A stretch of DNA of 64,000 nucleotides from the NCBI GenBank assembly GCA_001799695.1, contig MGTY01000063.1:1-64000 (forward strand), read 5' to 3'. This document shows positions 44,159-52,567 of the stretch, in pieces (position 1 is the first letter of the stretch; each line of letters begins with the position of its first letter). This DNA is from Elusimicrobia bacterium GWA2_69_24 (lineage in GTDB: Bacteria > Elusimicrobiota > Elusimicrobia > UBA1565). The notes under the pieces are model-generated. The model made no database searches. It worked only from the letters and a program-made list of their open reading frames with translations, and was not told where the DNA came from. Both the position numbers and the translations under genes were made by a program.

Positions 44159-46254
44159 GGGGCCGACCCTTCCAGCCGGGACCAGGTCGCGCTCCCGGAG
44201 CCGAACGCCCGGCGGGGGGGGTCCGGCCGCCAGCCCCCTTTCCGGAGGTCCGCCATGACGGCCGAGACCGGGCGGCCGCGGAAATCGTCGAGGATCGTGA
44301 GACGGGCCCCGGGCCGGCAGCGCCGCCGCAGTCCGGCGAGCCAGGCCCCGGCATCCCCCGGCAAGCCGCTCAGGGCGTTCGCGAAGACGACCCGCCGGTA
44401 GCCCCCGCCCCAATCCGCCGGCCGCGGCAGGGGAGCACGCCTCCCCATGCGGAGTATCCCGCGCACGGGGAGCGGGGAGCCCAGCACGTGACGCGTGTCG
44501 TGGGGGTCTTCGGACAGGAGCACCAACCCCGCCACCCCCTCCAGGCCGGCCTGCAGGTGGGAATCCCGGGCCCAGCAGAAAAGGAGGGTGGGTCCGCCGC
44601 CCGCTCCCCGCAGACTGCGGGCCAAGGCGGGGTTCCGGCAGACGCCGGTGAAGAGCGCGCGGTTCACCGCGGCCTCCAGGACGCGCGCGGGCTCCCCGGC
44701 GGAGCCGAAGCGGGACGCGGCCCAGCGCGCGGCGCCGCGCAGGATGGCCAGCCGGTCGCGCAGGGACACGCGGCGGGCGGGCCATTCCTGGAAAGGCAGG
44801 AGTTCGTTGGGCGGACGCGAGGACTCGATCGTCTCGAACAGCCGGCGCGGGGAGAAGTCGCCCTCCGTTTCGAGCCAGTCCGCCAGCTCCGAGCACAGGC
44901 GCGTGACCGAGCCCTCCTTCCGGGCCTCCGCCGCCTCATCCAGGACCAGCCGGACCGGCCCCAGCCCCAGGAGGAAGACCGCGTCGAAGAGGAGCCTCCG
45001 GGCCGCGCGGATGTCGGCCGCGGAGAAGCCGTCGGTGGAGGTCACGAGGTAGGGAGGCTCCTTCTGCCAGCGCAAGCCGTGCCGCCCACAGTCCCGGGCG
45101 AAGGGCGTGCCGGGCAGGACCATGAGGTGATAGACCTCGCAGGTGTCGACGCCCTGGGACCAGACCCAATCGAGACTGCGGCGGAAACCCGCCAACGTGT
45201 CTCCCGGCAGGCCGAGCACCAGCTGGGTCTTGATGCGCGCGCTGGGGGCTTCCCGCCGCAGCAGGCGCAAGCCGCGCGCGGCCTTCCCGAGGTCGAAGCG
45301 GCGGTTGCAGGGGAAGAAGGCGGCCGGGTTGGCGGACTGGAGCGCCGCCTTGAACGAGAAGGCCGGGCGGTCCGCCAGCCGCGCCCCGACCCGGTCGATG
45401 TGCTCCGGGTTGGTCTCGAATTCGAAGCCGAGCCTGCCTGCGGGGTCCTCGCGCCGGATGAGCCGCAGAAGCCGGGCCCCGGCGGCGCGGTCCTGGAAGA
45501 TGTCGGCGTCGGCGACCAGGACCTTCTTCGCCCCGGTCCGCAGCAGCAACCGGATGTCGGCGCGGATGCGCGCCGGGGAGAATCGCCGGACCCGCGAACC
45601 CTTCCCGGGCCAGGCGCAGAACGCGCAGTCGAAAGGGCAGCCGCGCGCGGTCTCGAGCACGGTCCATTCCCGCCGCCCCGCGCCCGTCAGGCCGCAGGGA
45701 GAGGGCAGGCGGTCCAGGTCGCGCAGCGGAGGGCGCGGCGGATTGACGACCGCGCGGCCCCGCGAGCGGAAGGCCAGGCCCGCGACGCCCGCGAAGCCGG
45801 CGCCGCGGCCCAGGGACCGCGGCCCAGGGACCGCGGCCCGGTCGAGGAGTTCGGCGAACGTCGCCTCCCCCTCGCCGCAAACCACGAGATCCGCGCCGCG
45901 CTCCATGATCCAGGCCGCCGGGTCCGAGGACGCCTCCGGCCCGCCCACCAGGATGAGGACCCCCGGGGCCGCGGCTCGGAGAGCGCGCACGACCCGGCGC
46001 ACCTCCGCGACGTTCCAGGCGTAGCAGGAGAATCCCACGAGGTCCGGCTTCTCGGCCGCGATCCGGCCGGCCAGCGTCTTCGCGCTCGCGGACCCGACGA
46101 TCCACTCCCGCAAGGACACCTCCGCGCGGCCGCGCCGCGGCTTCCGGCAGCCCTCCGCGTAGGCCTTCAGGCACGCCAGGGCCAGCCCGCCCTCGTAGTC
46201 GGCGTTCGCCGAGAGCGCGGCCAGCAGCACGCGCAGCGGCGGGCGCCGCTTCAT
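44155..46254 (-). CDS. Tri-domain B12-type/radical SAM/methyltransferase-like enzyme 3
   Basis: 699 residues, paralog of the two upstream genes. B12-binding-type domain 1-170 (LVGFSCYAWNVAEV, LVGGPEASSDP, VVCGEGE). Radical SAM domain with Cys206/210/213 (ARGCPFDCAFCAWPGKG), VADADIFQDRA and LVLGLPGDT. An alpha-helical middle follows, then a C-terminal domain from about 557 with LLFCWARD, LVLLSEDPHD, WGGGYRRVVFAN and RPGARLTILDD. The last two blocks look like the late strands of a class I methyltransferase, but the N-terminal SAM loop is missing. The linker near residues 140-153 is encoded by a 14-bp tandem repeat. Confidence 0.83.
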   Translation of the reverse strand: MKRRPPLRVLLAALSANADYEGGLALACLKAYAEGCRKPRRGRAEVSLREWIVGSASAKTLAGRIAAEKPDLVGFSCYAWNVAEVRRVVRALRAAAPGVLILVGGPEASSDPAAWIMERGADLVVCGEGEATFAELLDRAAVPGPRSLGRGAGFAGVAGLAFRSRGRAVVNPPRPPLRDLDRLPSPCGLTGAGRREWTVLETARGCPFDCAFCAWPGKGSRVRRFSPARIRADIRLLLRTGAKKVLVADADIFQDRAAGARLLRLIRREDPAGRLGFEFETNPEHIDRVGARLADRPAFSFKAALQSANPAAFFPCNRRFDLGKAARGLRLLRREAPSARIKTQLVLGLPGDTLAGFRRSLDWVWSQGVDTCEVYHLMVLPGTPFARDCGRHGLRWQKEPPYLVTSTDGFSAADIRAARRLLFDAVFLLGLGPVRLVLDEAAEARKEGSVTRLCSELADWLETEGDFSPRRLFETIESSRPPNELLPFQEWPARRVSLRDRLAILRGAARWAASRFGSAGEPARVLEAAVNRALFTGVCRNPALARSLRGAGGGPTLLFCWARDSHLQAGLEGVAGLVLLSEDPHDTRHVLGSPLPVRGILRMGRRAPLPRPADWGGGYRRVVFANALSGLPGDAGAWLAGLRRRCRPGARLTILDDFRGRPVSAVMADLRKGGWRPDPPRRAFGSGSATWSRLEGSAP
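45803..45839. repeat. 14-bp tandem repeat within a radical SAM gene
   Basis: Unit CCGCGGCCCAGGGA, two full copies and a 9-bp third. It codes for the linker before the radical SAM domain. The unit is not a multiple of three, so a gain or loss would shift the frame. Its bases resemble part of the longer palindromic repeats at 46.3 and 50.8 kb. Confidence 0.75.
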
Positions 46255-48482
46255 GACGCCCGGCCCCCTCCGCGGGAGGAAGACGGCGCCGCCCCGGGGA
46301 CCGCGGCCCCTGGGCCGCGGCACTCCACGAGAGTCCACGGGATCCCGCCGGCGCGGGAGACCGTGCGCGGCGCGGTCCGTATCGTCCAGCCAGCCGAGAG
46401 CAGGTCCTTCCGGAGGCCGGCCAGCCGCTCCCGGCGCGTCCGCTCCGGCTCGGCCGCGACCTCCAGCGGATACCGCCCCTGCAGGGAATCCAGGATCATG
46501 AGCCGGGCTCCGGCGGGACAGGCCCGGCGCAGGACCGCGAGCCAGGGGACCGCCTCCTGCCCGGGGAGATAGCTGTAGATGTTGGCGGCCAGGATGCGGG
46601 AGTAGCCCTGTCCCCAGCGCTCCGGCCGGACCAGCGAACGGGGGCGCAGGCCCACCCGCACCGCGTCCTTGACGAGGGGCGACCGCAGCAGTCCGGGATC
46701 GAGGTCGTGCTTGTCTTCCGAAAGCAGGACCAGGCCCTGGACGTCCCGCCGGCGTACCAGGAGTTCGCGGTCGCGCGCCCAGCACAGGAGCAGGGTCCCG
46801 CCCGGAGGCAGCGGCTCCCCCCGGTCCTGGTTGAGGAATTCCGCGATCTCCGTACCCCGGGAAGCCGCTTCCCACCGCGCGCGCCCGGCCGCCGCGTCGA
46901 GGAAGCGGGCCGCCGCGCCCGCGAGGACCGGGTCCCGCTCCTTGAGCCGGGAGAGCGCCCAGCGGCGCGCGGCTTTCAGGGCCGCGATCCGCCGGGGGAC
47001 GGGCAGCTCGTCGGTGTTCCAGTTGCCGGAAGGCAGGAACACCCCTTCCGAGCGGCCGCGGTTCCACTCCGCGAATCCCCGCTCGAACGGACGCCCCGCA
47101 GCCACGGCGTCGGTCAGCTCGCGGCAGGCCTCGGTCGGCCCCGTGCCCGCCTCGTCGAGACGGCCCTGCATGCCTTCCAGGACCGCGCGCAAGGCCCACA
47201 GGTTGAAGACGAAGGCGACCCGCTGCAGGAGCTTGCGGGCCTCCAGGAGGTCCGCCTCGGAGAAGGTAGCGGTGGCGAGGACCCAGTGGGGCGGCTCCGG
47301 ATCCCAGCGCAGGCCGTGGCGGGCGGATTCGCGGTGATAGGTCGTCCCCGGCAGCACGGCCAGCCGGTAAACGTAGACCTCGTCGGCGGCCGTGCGCAGG
47401 GTCCAATCGAGGCTGCGCCGGAACCCGTCGAGCGTGTCTCCGGGCATGCCCAGCATGAGCTCGACCCCGACGGTGCACAGCGGGGCGTGCCGCTGGAGGA
47501 GCCGGATCCCGGCCCCGAAACGCTCCACGCTGAAGACCCGGTTGGCGGCGCGCAGGGCCTCGGGCGTCGTCGATTCCAGGGCGCCCCGGAACAGGAAGCC
47601 GGAGCGGTTGCAGAGGCGGGCGAGCTCCGCGTCCATGTAGCCGTAGTTGGTCTCGAAATGGAACTGCAGGACGCCGCCCGGATCCTCCTCGTGGAACGCC
47701 TTCAGGATGGCCTTGGCCCGCGTCCGGTTCATGAATAGGTCCGCGTCCGCGACGAAGAGCCGGGTGCCCCGGGTCTGCGCCGCGATGGCGCGGATCTCGG
47801 CCCGGACCCGGGCTTCCGAGAAGTAGCGCATCCGCCCGCGAGTGCCCAGCCAGGCGCAGAACGCGCAGGAGAAGGGGCAGCCCCGCGTGGTCTCGATCAC
47901 CCCCCCGTCGAAGGCGAAATCCGCGAAACGGATGATCCCCTGGAGATAGGGCGAAGGGATGGAATCGAGCTCCGCGATGGGGGGTCGCGGCGCGTTGACC
48001 GCGGCCCGGCTCCCGCCGCGGGCCGCCAGCCCGAGGATGTCCTGCGCGGGCAGTCCCGCGCAGAGGCGGCGCAGGAGCTCGGCGAAGGCGGCCTCGCCTT
48101 CGCCGAAAACGACGAAATCCGCGTCGTGGCTGGTCAGCCAGCGCCCGGGGTCCGCCGACACCTCGGGCCCGCCGAGCACGACGCGCAGCCGGGGCGAAGC
48201 CGCGCGCAGGAGAGGCACCAGTTCGCCGATGGTCCCCGCGTTCCAGAAATAGCAGGAGAAGCCCACGAGGTCCGGCTTTCCCTCCAGGATGCTCTCCGCG
48301 ATCGCGGCCGCGGGGCGCGCCCCGAGCACATGCTCCTGGATGGTGATGGGACAGCGCTCGGGCCCGGACCCGGGCCGCGAACCGGCGTACGCCTTGAGGT
48401 AGCCCAGGGGCAGCATCCCGCCGTACGCGTTATCCGGGGACAATGCGACCAAGGACGTCCGGAGGAGGCGCCCCGGCTTCAT
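46251..48482 (-). CDS. Tri-domain B12-type/radical SAM/methyltransferase-like enzyme 2
   Basis: 743 residues. B12-type domain (SLVALSPDNAYGGMLPLGYL, LVGFSCYFWN, VVLGGPEVSADP, VVFGEGE), radical SAM cysteines 202/206/209 (TRGCPFSCAFCAWLG), VADADLFMNRTRA and LMLGMPGDT. The C-terminal domain starts at about 564: LLLCWARD, LVLLSEDKHDLD, WGQGYSRILAAN, CPAGARLMILDSLQG. The final 20 residues or so are low-complexity and are encoded by a palindromic repeat that appears to have provided the stop codon. Frame is open far upstream, but the ATG at 48482 gives the operon's usual 4-nt overlap. Confidence 0.84.
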   Translation of the reverse strand: MKPGRLLRTSLVALSPDNAYGGMLPLGYLKAYAGSRPGSGPERCPITIQEHVLGARPAAAIAESILEGKPDLVGFSCYFWNAGTIGELVPLLRAASPRLRVVLGGPEVSADPGRWLTSHDADFVVFGEGEAAFAELLRRLCAGLPAQDILGLAARGGSRAAVNAPRPPIAELDSIPSPYLQGIIRFADFAFDGGVIETTRGCPFSCAFCAWLGTRGRMRYFSEARVRAEIRAIAAQTRGTRLFVADADLFMNRTRAKAILKAFHEEDPGGVLQFHFETNYGYMDAELARLCNRSGFLFRGALESTTPEALRAANRVFSVERFGAGIRLLQRHAPLCTVGVELMLGMPGDTLDGFRRSLDWTLRTAADEVYVYRLAVLPGTTYHRESARHGLRWDPEPPHWVLATATFSEADLLEARKLLQRVAFVFNLWALRAVLEGMQGRLDEAGTGPTEACRELTDAVAAGRPFERGFAEWNRGRSEGVFLPSGNWNTDELPVPRRIAALKAARRWALSRLKERDPVLAGAAARFLDAAAGRARWEAASRGTEIAEFLNQDRGEPLPPGGTLLLCWARDRELLVRRRDVQGLVLLSEDKHDLDPGLLRSPLVKDAVRVGLRPRSLVRPERWGQGYSRILAANIYSYLPGQEAVPWLAVLRRACPAGARLMILDSLQGRYPLEVAAEPERTRRERLAGLRKDLLSAGWTIRTAPRTVSRAGGIPWTLVECRGPGAAVPGAAPSSSRGGGRAS
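46263..46323. repeat. REP-like palindromic repeat, copy 1
   Basis: 61 bp that match 50832-50892 with only a few differences and no gaps. It holds two GC-rich palindromes: CCTCCGCGGGAGG-like, and CCGGGGACCGCGGCCCCTGG. It covers the 3' end of the tri-domain enzyme 2 gene. Confidence 0.85.
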
Positions 48483-50656
48483 GCCGCCTTCCCCTCCAGC
48501 CGGTACCAGGCCACCCCGTTGGGGGACATCGACCGCTCGGGAGGGGCGACGGGCTCCCAGCCCGAGGCGGAGAGCGCCCCGCCCGCGGCCGCGGCCGCGT
48601 CCTCGGGGGAACGCGGTTCGGGACCGAGAGCGGGGTCCAGCGGGCTCCAGCCCAGCATGTCGTCGAGGATGAGCAGGCGGCAGCCGGGCGCGCAGCGGCG
48701 CCGGAGCCGCTTCAGCCAAGCGGACCGCGCCGGAGCCGGCAGGAAGGAGAAGGTCTGCGAGAACACGACGCGCGAGCAGCCCTCGCCCCATAGCTCGGAG
48801 CGCGGGTCCTTCCCGGGCTCCGTCCGGACCCGGACCACGTGCCGCAGGGGGAGCGGGGAGCCCAGGACGGGGTTGAGGTCTCGCTCCTCCTCCGTCAGGA
48901 GCACGACCCCCTGGAAATTCTCCAGCCGCACGTGGCGGTCCACGTCCCTCGCCCAGCACACCAGCAGGGCCCCCCCGCCGGACGGAGCCGCCGCCCCCTC
49001 CTTCATGAAGCGGGACAGGGCGGCGTCGAAAGCCGCCTCCCGCCAGAGCACGCGATGCAGTGCCATGCGCAGGAAGCGCTCCATCCTCTCCCGGAGCCGG
49101 GCCGGCGCGCGCACCAGGCGCTGCCGTGCCCAACGCGCGAACCCGGAGAGGAGGGCCGCCCGCTCCCGGGGGGTGAGGACCTCCTCGGGGCGCTCGATGA
49201 AGGCCAGCCGCTCCTTGAGCATCCGCGCTTCCAGCTTCGCGTGCTCCGCTTCGAACGGATAGACCCGGCGCGCCTCCAGCCAGCGCGCGGCGTCCTCGCA
49301 GGCGCGGACCAGGTTCCCGCGCCCCGCACCGGAGGCCGGGCGCAGGGCCAGCAGCGCGTCGCGCACCGGCCAGAGGTTCATCAGGAGCGAGGACCGGTGC
49401 ACCGCCCGCCGGGCGCCGCGGAACGCCGCCGCCGGGAAGGTGGGGGTGGCCTCCACGAGATAGGGCGCCTGCGCGGCCCAGCGCAGGCCCAGACGCCGCG
49501 CCGAACGCATGAAGGCGGTCCCGGGCAGCACCATGAGATGGAACGCGCGGCAATAGTCGAAGCCCTGCTCCAGGACCCACTCCAGCGTCTCGCGGTAGCC
49601 CTCCGGGGTGTCCCCGGGCATGCCCAGGATCAGCTCGATGCCCACCTGGGCCTTGGGCGCGCGGCGCCGCAGCAACCGCACGCCCCGCGTGAACGCGGGC
49701 AGGTCGCAGCGCCGCCGGGCTTCCCGGAATACCGCCTTGTTGGTGGACTGCAGCCCGGCCGTGATGTTGAAGCCGCGCTTGTCCGCGAGAGCGGCGAGCT
49801 CCGCGTCGAAATGGCCGGGATTGGTCAGGAACTCGAACTGCAGGGTGTCCCGCGGGTCCTCCTCGCGGAAGATGCGCAGGATGCGCTTGGCCCGGGCGCG
49901 ATCGAGGAACAGGTCGGCGTCCGCCAGGCACAAGCGGATCCCGCCGCCCTGCGCCACCGCGCCGCGCACCTCCTGCCGAACGCGCTCCTCGGGGAAATAG
50001 CGCACCTTGCCGCCTTTCCCCGGCCAGGAGCAGAAGGCGCAGTCGAACGGGCAGCCGCGCGCGGTCTCGAGCACCATGCATTCCCGGCGCTGCCGGTCGA
50101 CCCGCAGGATGCCGCTCAGATACGGAGAGGGGAGCGTCTCCAGGTCCGCGGGGGGGCGCGGCGGGTTGGCGACGGGTCCGTCCGCCGCGCGATAGGCGAG
50201 CCCCGGCACGCCGGCGAGGCTGCCGCCCGTCATGGCCTTGCCCAGCAGCTCCGCGAAGGTGAGCTCGCCTTCCCCGAACACGACGGCGTCCGCCGGAAGC
50301 CGGCCCAGGGCTCCCGCCGGGTCCGGGGAGACCTCCGGACCTCCGAGCACGACCAGCGTCCCCGGGGCGCGGCGCTTGACGATGGCGGCGACCTCCCCCA
50401 CCGTCTTGACGTTCGATGCGTAGCAGGTCAGGCCGACCAGCCCGGGCTCCCCGGCCAGGACCTCGGCCGCGATGGCCTCCGGCGGGGTCTGGGTCTGGAC
50501 CCACTCCGAGATACCGATCTCCACGCGGTCGGAGCCCAGCCCCGGCCGGGACTGGGCGTAGGCCTTGAGCATGGCCAGGGGCAGCCGCCAGTCGAAGTCG
50601 GTGTCCGCCGAGGGGATGCCCAACAACACGCGGAAAGGGGGCTCCCGGCCCGTCAT
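48479..50656 (-). CDS. Tri-domain B12-type/radical SAM/methyltransferase-like enzyme 1
   Basis: 725 residues. B12-type domain (LLGIPSADTDFDWRLPLAML, LVGLTCYASN, VVLGGPEVSPDP, VVFGEGE), radical SAM cysteines 202/206/209 (ARGCPFDCAFCSWPGKG), LADADLFLDRARA, FEFLTNPGH and LILGMPGDT. Domain three from about 564: LLVCWARD, VVLLTEEERDLN, WGEGCSRVVFSQT, APGCRLLILDDMLG. The arrangement is the same as in its two paralogs, with domain three starting at the same residue as in enzyme 2. Likely carries out one of a series of related SAM/B12 reactions. ATGA overlaps on both sides. Confidence 0.84.
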   Translation of the reverse strand: MTGREPPFRVLLGIPSADTDFDWRLPLAMLKAYAQSRPGLGSDRVEIGISEWVQTQTPPEAIAAEVLAGEPGLVGLTCYASNVKTVGEVAAIVKRRAPGTLVVLGGPEVSPDPAGALGRLPADAVVFGEGELTFAELLGKAMTGGSLAGVPGLAYRAADGPVANPPRPPADLETLPSPYLSGILRVDRQRRECMVLETARGCPFDCAFCSWPGKGGKVRYFPEERVRQEVRGAVAQGGGIRLCLADADLFLDRARAKRILRIFREEDPRDTLQFEFLTNPGHFDAELAALADKRGFNITAGLQSTNKAVFREARRRCDLPAFTRGVRLLRRRAPKAQVGIELILGMPGDTPEGYRETLEWVLEQGFDYCRAFHLMVLPGTAFMRSARRLGLRWAAQAPYLVEATPTFPAAAFRGARRAVHRSSLLMNLWPVRDALLALRPASGAGRGNLVRACEDAARWLEARRVYPFEAEHAKLEARMLKERLAFIERPEEVLTPRERAALLSGFARWARQRLVRAPARLRERMERFLRMALHRVLWREAAFDAALSRFMKEGAAAPSGGGALLVCWARDVDRHVRLENFQGVVLLTEEERDLNPVLGSPLPLRHVVRVRTEPGKDPRSELWGEGCSRVVFSQTFSFLPAPARSAWLKRLRRRCAPGCRLLILDDMLGWSPLDPALGPEPRSPEDAAAAAGGALSASGWEPVAPPERSMSPNGVAWYRLEGKAA

Positions 50657-52554
50657 GGCCGCAGGAGCTCCTGGTCCGCGGGATACGCCGCGAGCTGCTC
50701 CCGGAAAGTCCCCACGCAATGCGGATAATGGGGGCAGCCCAGGCAGGTCTCGGGCTTCACAAAACTCTGGTGGAGGATGTAGAGCTTGATGGAATCCGCG
50801 ATCCTGGCGCCGGCGATGACCGGCGAACGCTGCCCCCTCCGCGGGAGGTTGACGGCGCCGCCCCGGGGACCGCGGTCCCCGGGCCGCGGCACCCGCCGCT
50901 GGATGCAGACCGGGAAGGCGGCCAGGGACCGGGACCGCACCTCGCGCAGGATCTGCTCGTAGGAGGGGGCCAGGTCCGCGTAGGGCAGGTTCATGCTGTC
51001 GGGGTCCTTGGGCCGGAGCGGGAGGATGCTGAAGGGGAGCTTCATCTCCTGGAGCGCCCAGCGCTCCAGCTTGGCGACGGAGCGCAGGTTCTGCTTCATC
51101 AGATTGGTGTGGAGATAGACCTCCGCCCCGCCCACGCGGCGCAGGTTCACGATACCCGCCACCACGTCGCGGAAGCTCCCGGGGCGGCGGGTCAGGGCGT
51201 CGTGCTCGTCGGGGTCGCTGGAGTACACGGGGATGGGGAAGGACGTGGCGCCGGCCTCCACCAGCCGGCGCGCGAAGCCCGCGTCGGCCAGGAGCGTCCC
51301 GGAAGTCATGACCTCCACCTCCCGGAAGCCGCAGCGGCGGCAGAGGCGCAGGATGTCCAGTATGCGGGGATGCAGGAGCGGCTCGTTGCCCAGGAGGGCG
51401 ACCCGGGTCCGCCCCACCTTGAGGTTCTGCCGCATCGCGGCCTCCACCTCGTCGAAGCTCTGCCCGGGGTCCGCCACCTTGGCCTTGCAGAAGATGCAGT
51501 CCAGCAGGCAGCCGGAGCGCAGGAAATAGAACATGCGGTCCAGGTCCGGCAGGCGCAGGCGCAGGAAGCGGTCCTGCCCGCGGAAATCGGCCAATAGCAG
51601 CCCGCGCTTGATGGCCGGGTTCTCGGAGCGGTCATGGAACCCGCGGATAGGCTTCTTGAAGAAGGCGCAGAGGCTCAGGGCCAGATGCACGTTGTTGAGC
51701 CAGAGGCCCCGGGCCGCCCCGGTGAGGGCCGCGTTCGCGCGGGCAAGCCGTTCCCCCGGGCTCCGGAACAGGGCGTCCAGCCCGTCGAGGCCGCGCGCCG
51801 CGACCGCCGGGAAAGCCGCGCGGAGGCCCGGCCAGGGACCGTCGCCATGGGCGGGCCTCCAGACCAGCGCTCCGTCCGGACCCAGCCGGAGCTCGTTGGC
51901 CAGGAGCTCCGGCACCGGGTCCTCGTAGAGATTGAGCACGTCGAGCGGCTGGGGCCGGTCCCCGTGCTTCTGATTGAGCCCGCCCAGCCATTCCGACAGG
52001 CCGGCACGGAGCTTCCCCTCGGAGCCCGGCGGCCAGAGGACGCCGAGCTCCAGGCGCAGGCGCACCTTGGCCGGAGCCAGGGCTTCCAGCGCCTTGAGGC
52101 GGGGCCGCAGCGCCGGGAGGTCGCGCGGTCCGAGCACGGCTTCGAACACGCCCAGGACGCCCGCGGCCCGGAGGCGCCGCAGTTGGGCCGCGCTGCGCGC
52201 CAGCCCGGGTCCCTCCCGGGGACCGGCCCGGACCACGACCTCGGCTTCCAGCTCGCGGAGGGACCGGAGCAGCCCCGCGGGCACCGGCTCGGGGGTATCG
52301 AAGCTGAGGGAAAGCTCCCGCCCCTGCTCCAGCGCGGCGCGGTGGAGCTCACGGAGCGGGGCCAGCCAGAGGCCGCGGCGCCCCCACAACCCGCTGCCGC
52401 GCAAGGTCACCCGCAAGCGCAGGGGTCTGGAGGCGAGGAGGAGTCCGAGGGACTTCTCCAGGACGGCGCGCACCAGGGTCCGCCCGCCCTCGCGCGGCAC
52501 GACCGTCAAGCCGTGCAGGACCCCGCCGGTGGACCCGACCTCGATCAGCCTCAC
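50653..52554 (-). CDS. SPASM-like radical SAM protein, first gene of the rSAM operon
   Basis: 633 residues. The radical SAM motif is unusually late: Cys349/353/356 in RSGCLLDCIFCKAK, then LLGNEPLLHP, EVMTSGTLLADA and HTNLMKQN. An additional cluster site closes the protein (CLGCPHYPHC, Cys604/607/613), as in SPASM/twitch enzymes. The 340 residues in front look like a second, cysteine-poor alpha/beta barrel. Residues about 555-575 come from an inserted palindromic repeat. SPASM enzymes often act on peptides, which fits a peptide-modification pathway. GTG start fixed by a TATCAT box 7 nt upstream. Confidence 0.83.
   Translation of the reverse strand: MRLIEVGSTGGVLHGLTVVPREGGRTLVRAVLEKSLGLLLASRPLRLRVTLRGSGLWGRRGLWLAPLRELHRAALEQGRELSLSFDTPEPVPAGLLRSLRELEAEVVVRAGPREGPGLARSAAQLRRLRAAGVLGVFEAVLGPRDLPALRPRLKALEALAPAKVRLRLELGVLWPPGSEGKLRAGLSEWLGGLNQKHGDRPQPLDVLNLYEDPVPELLANELRLGPDGALVWRPAHGDGPWPGLRAAFPAVAARGLDGLDALFRSPGERLARANAALTGAARGLWLNNVHLALSLCAFFKKPIRGFHDRSENPAIKRGLLLADFRGQDRFLRLRLPDLDRMFYFLRSGCLLDCIFCKAKVADPGQSFDEVEAAMRQNLKVGRTRVALLGNEPLLHPRILDILRLCRRCGFREVEVMTSGTLLADAGFARRLVEAGATSFPIPVYSSDPDEHDALTRRPGSFRDVVAGIVNLRRVGGAEVYLHTNLMKQNLRSVAKLERWALQEMKLPFSILPLRPKDPDSMNLPYADLAPSYEQILREVRSRSLAAFPVCIQRRVPRPGDRGPRGGAVNLPRRGQRSPVIAGARIADSIKLYILHQSFVKPETCLGCPHYPHCVGTFREQLAAYPADQELLRP
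50832..50892. repeat. REP-like palindromic repeat, copy 2
   Basis: 61 bp, nearly identical to copy 1 at 46.3 kb. Its centre is a perfect 20-bp palindrome CCGGGGACCGCGGTCCCCGG. It is translated in frame between the barrel and the C-terminal cysteine cluster of the SPASM-like enzyme. Confidence 0.85.
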
Positions 52555-52561
52555 GGCTTAT

Positions 52562-52567
52562 ATGATA
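52562..52567 (-). promoter_or_regulatory. -10 box of the radical SAM operon
   Basis: TATCAT on the minus strand, 7 nt before the GTG at 52554 and directly after the stop codon of the 1395-residue gene. The likely main promoter for the 16.5-kb operon, giving a leaderless first cistron. Confidence 0.55.

Noticed and set aside
46251..50504. Single 1417-codon reading frame spanning two radical SAM genes
   Set aside because: The upstream part is out of frame with the real upstream enzyme and lacks motifs; the ATG at 48482 gives an intact paralog and the usual ATGA overlap.
36032..50656. Firm claim of cobalamin dependence
   Set aside because: The Rossmann domains look like B12-binding domains, but the DxHxxG His motif is missing; many B12-radical SAM enzymes lack it, so dependence remains unproven.
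46263..50892. Insertion sequence or MITE with transposase
   Set aside because: Only 61 bp, no target-site duplication evident and no transposase gene in the window; REP-like is the cautious label.
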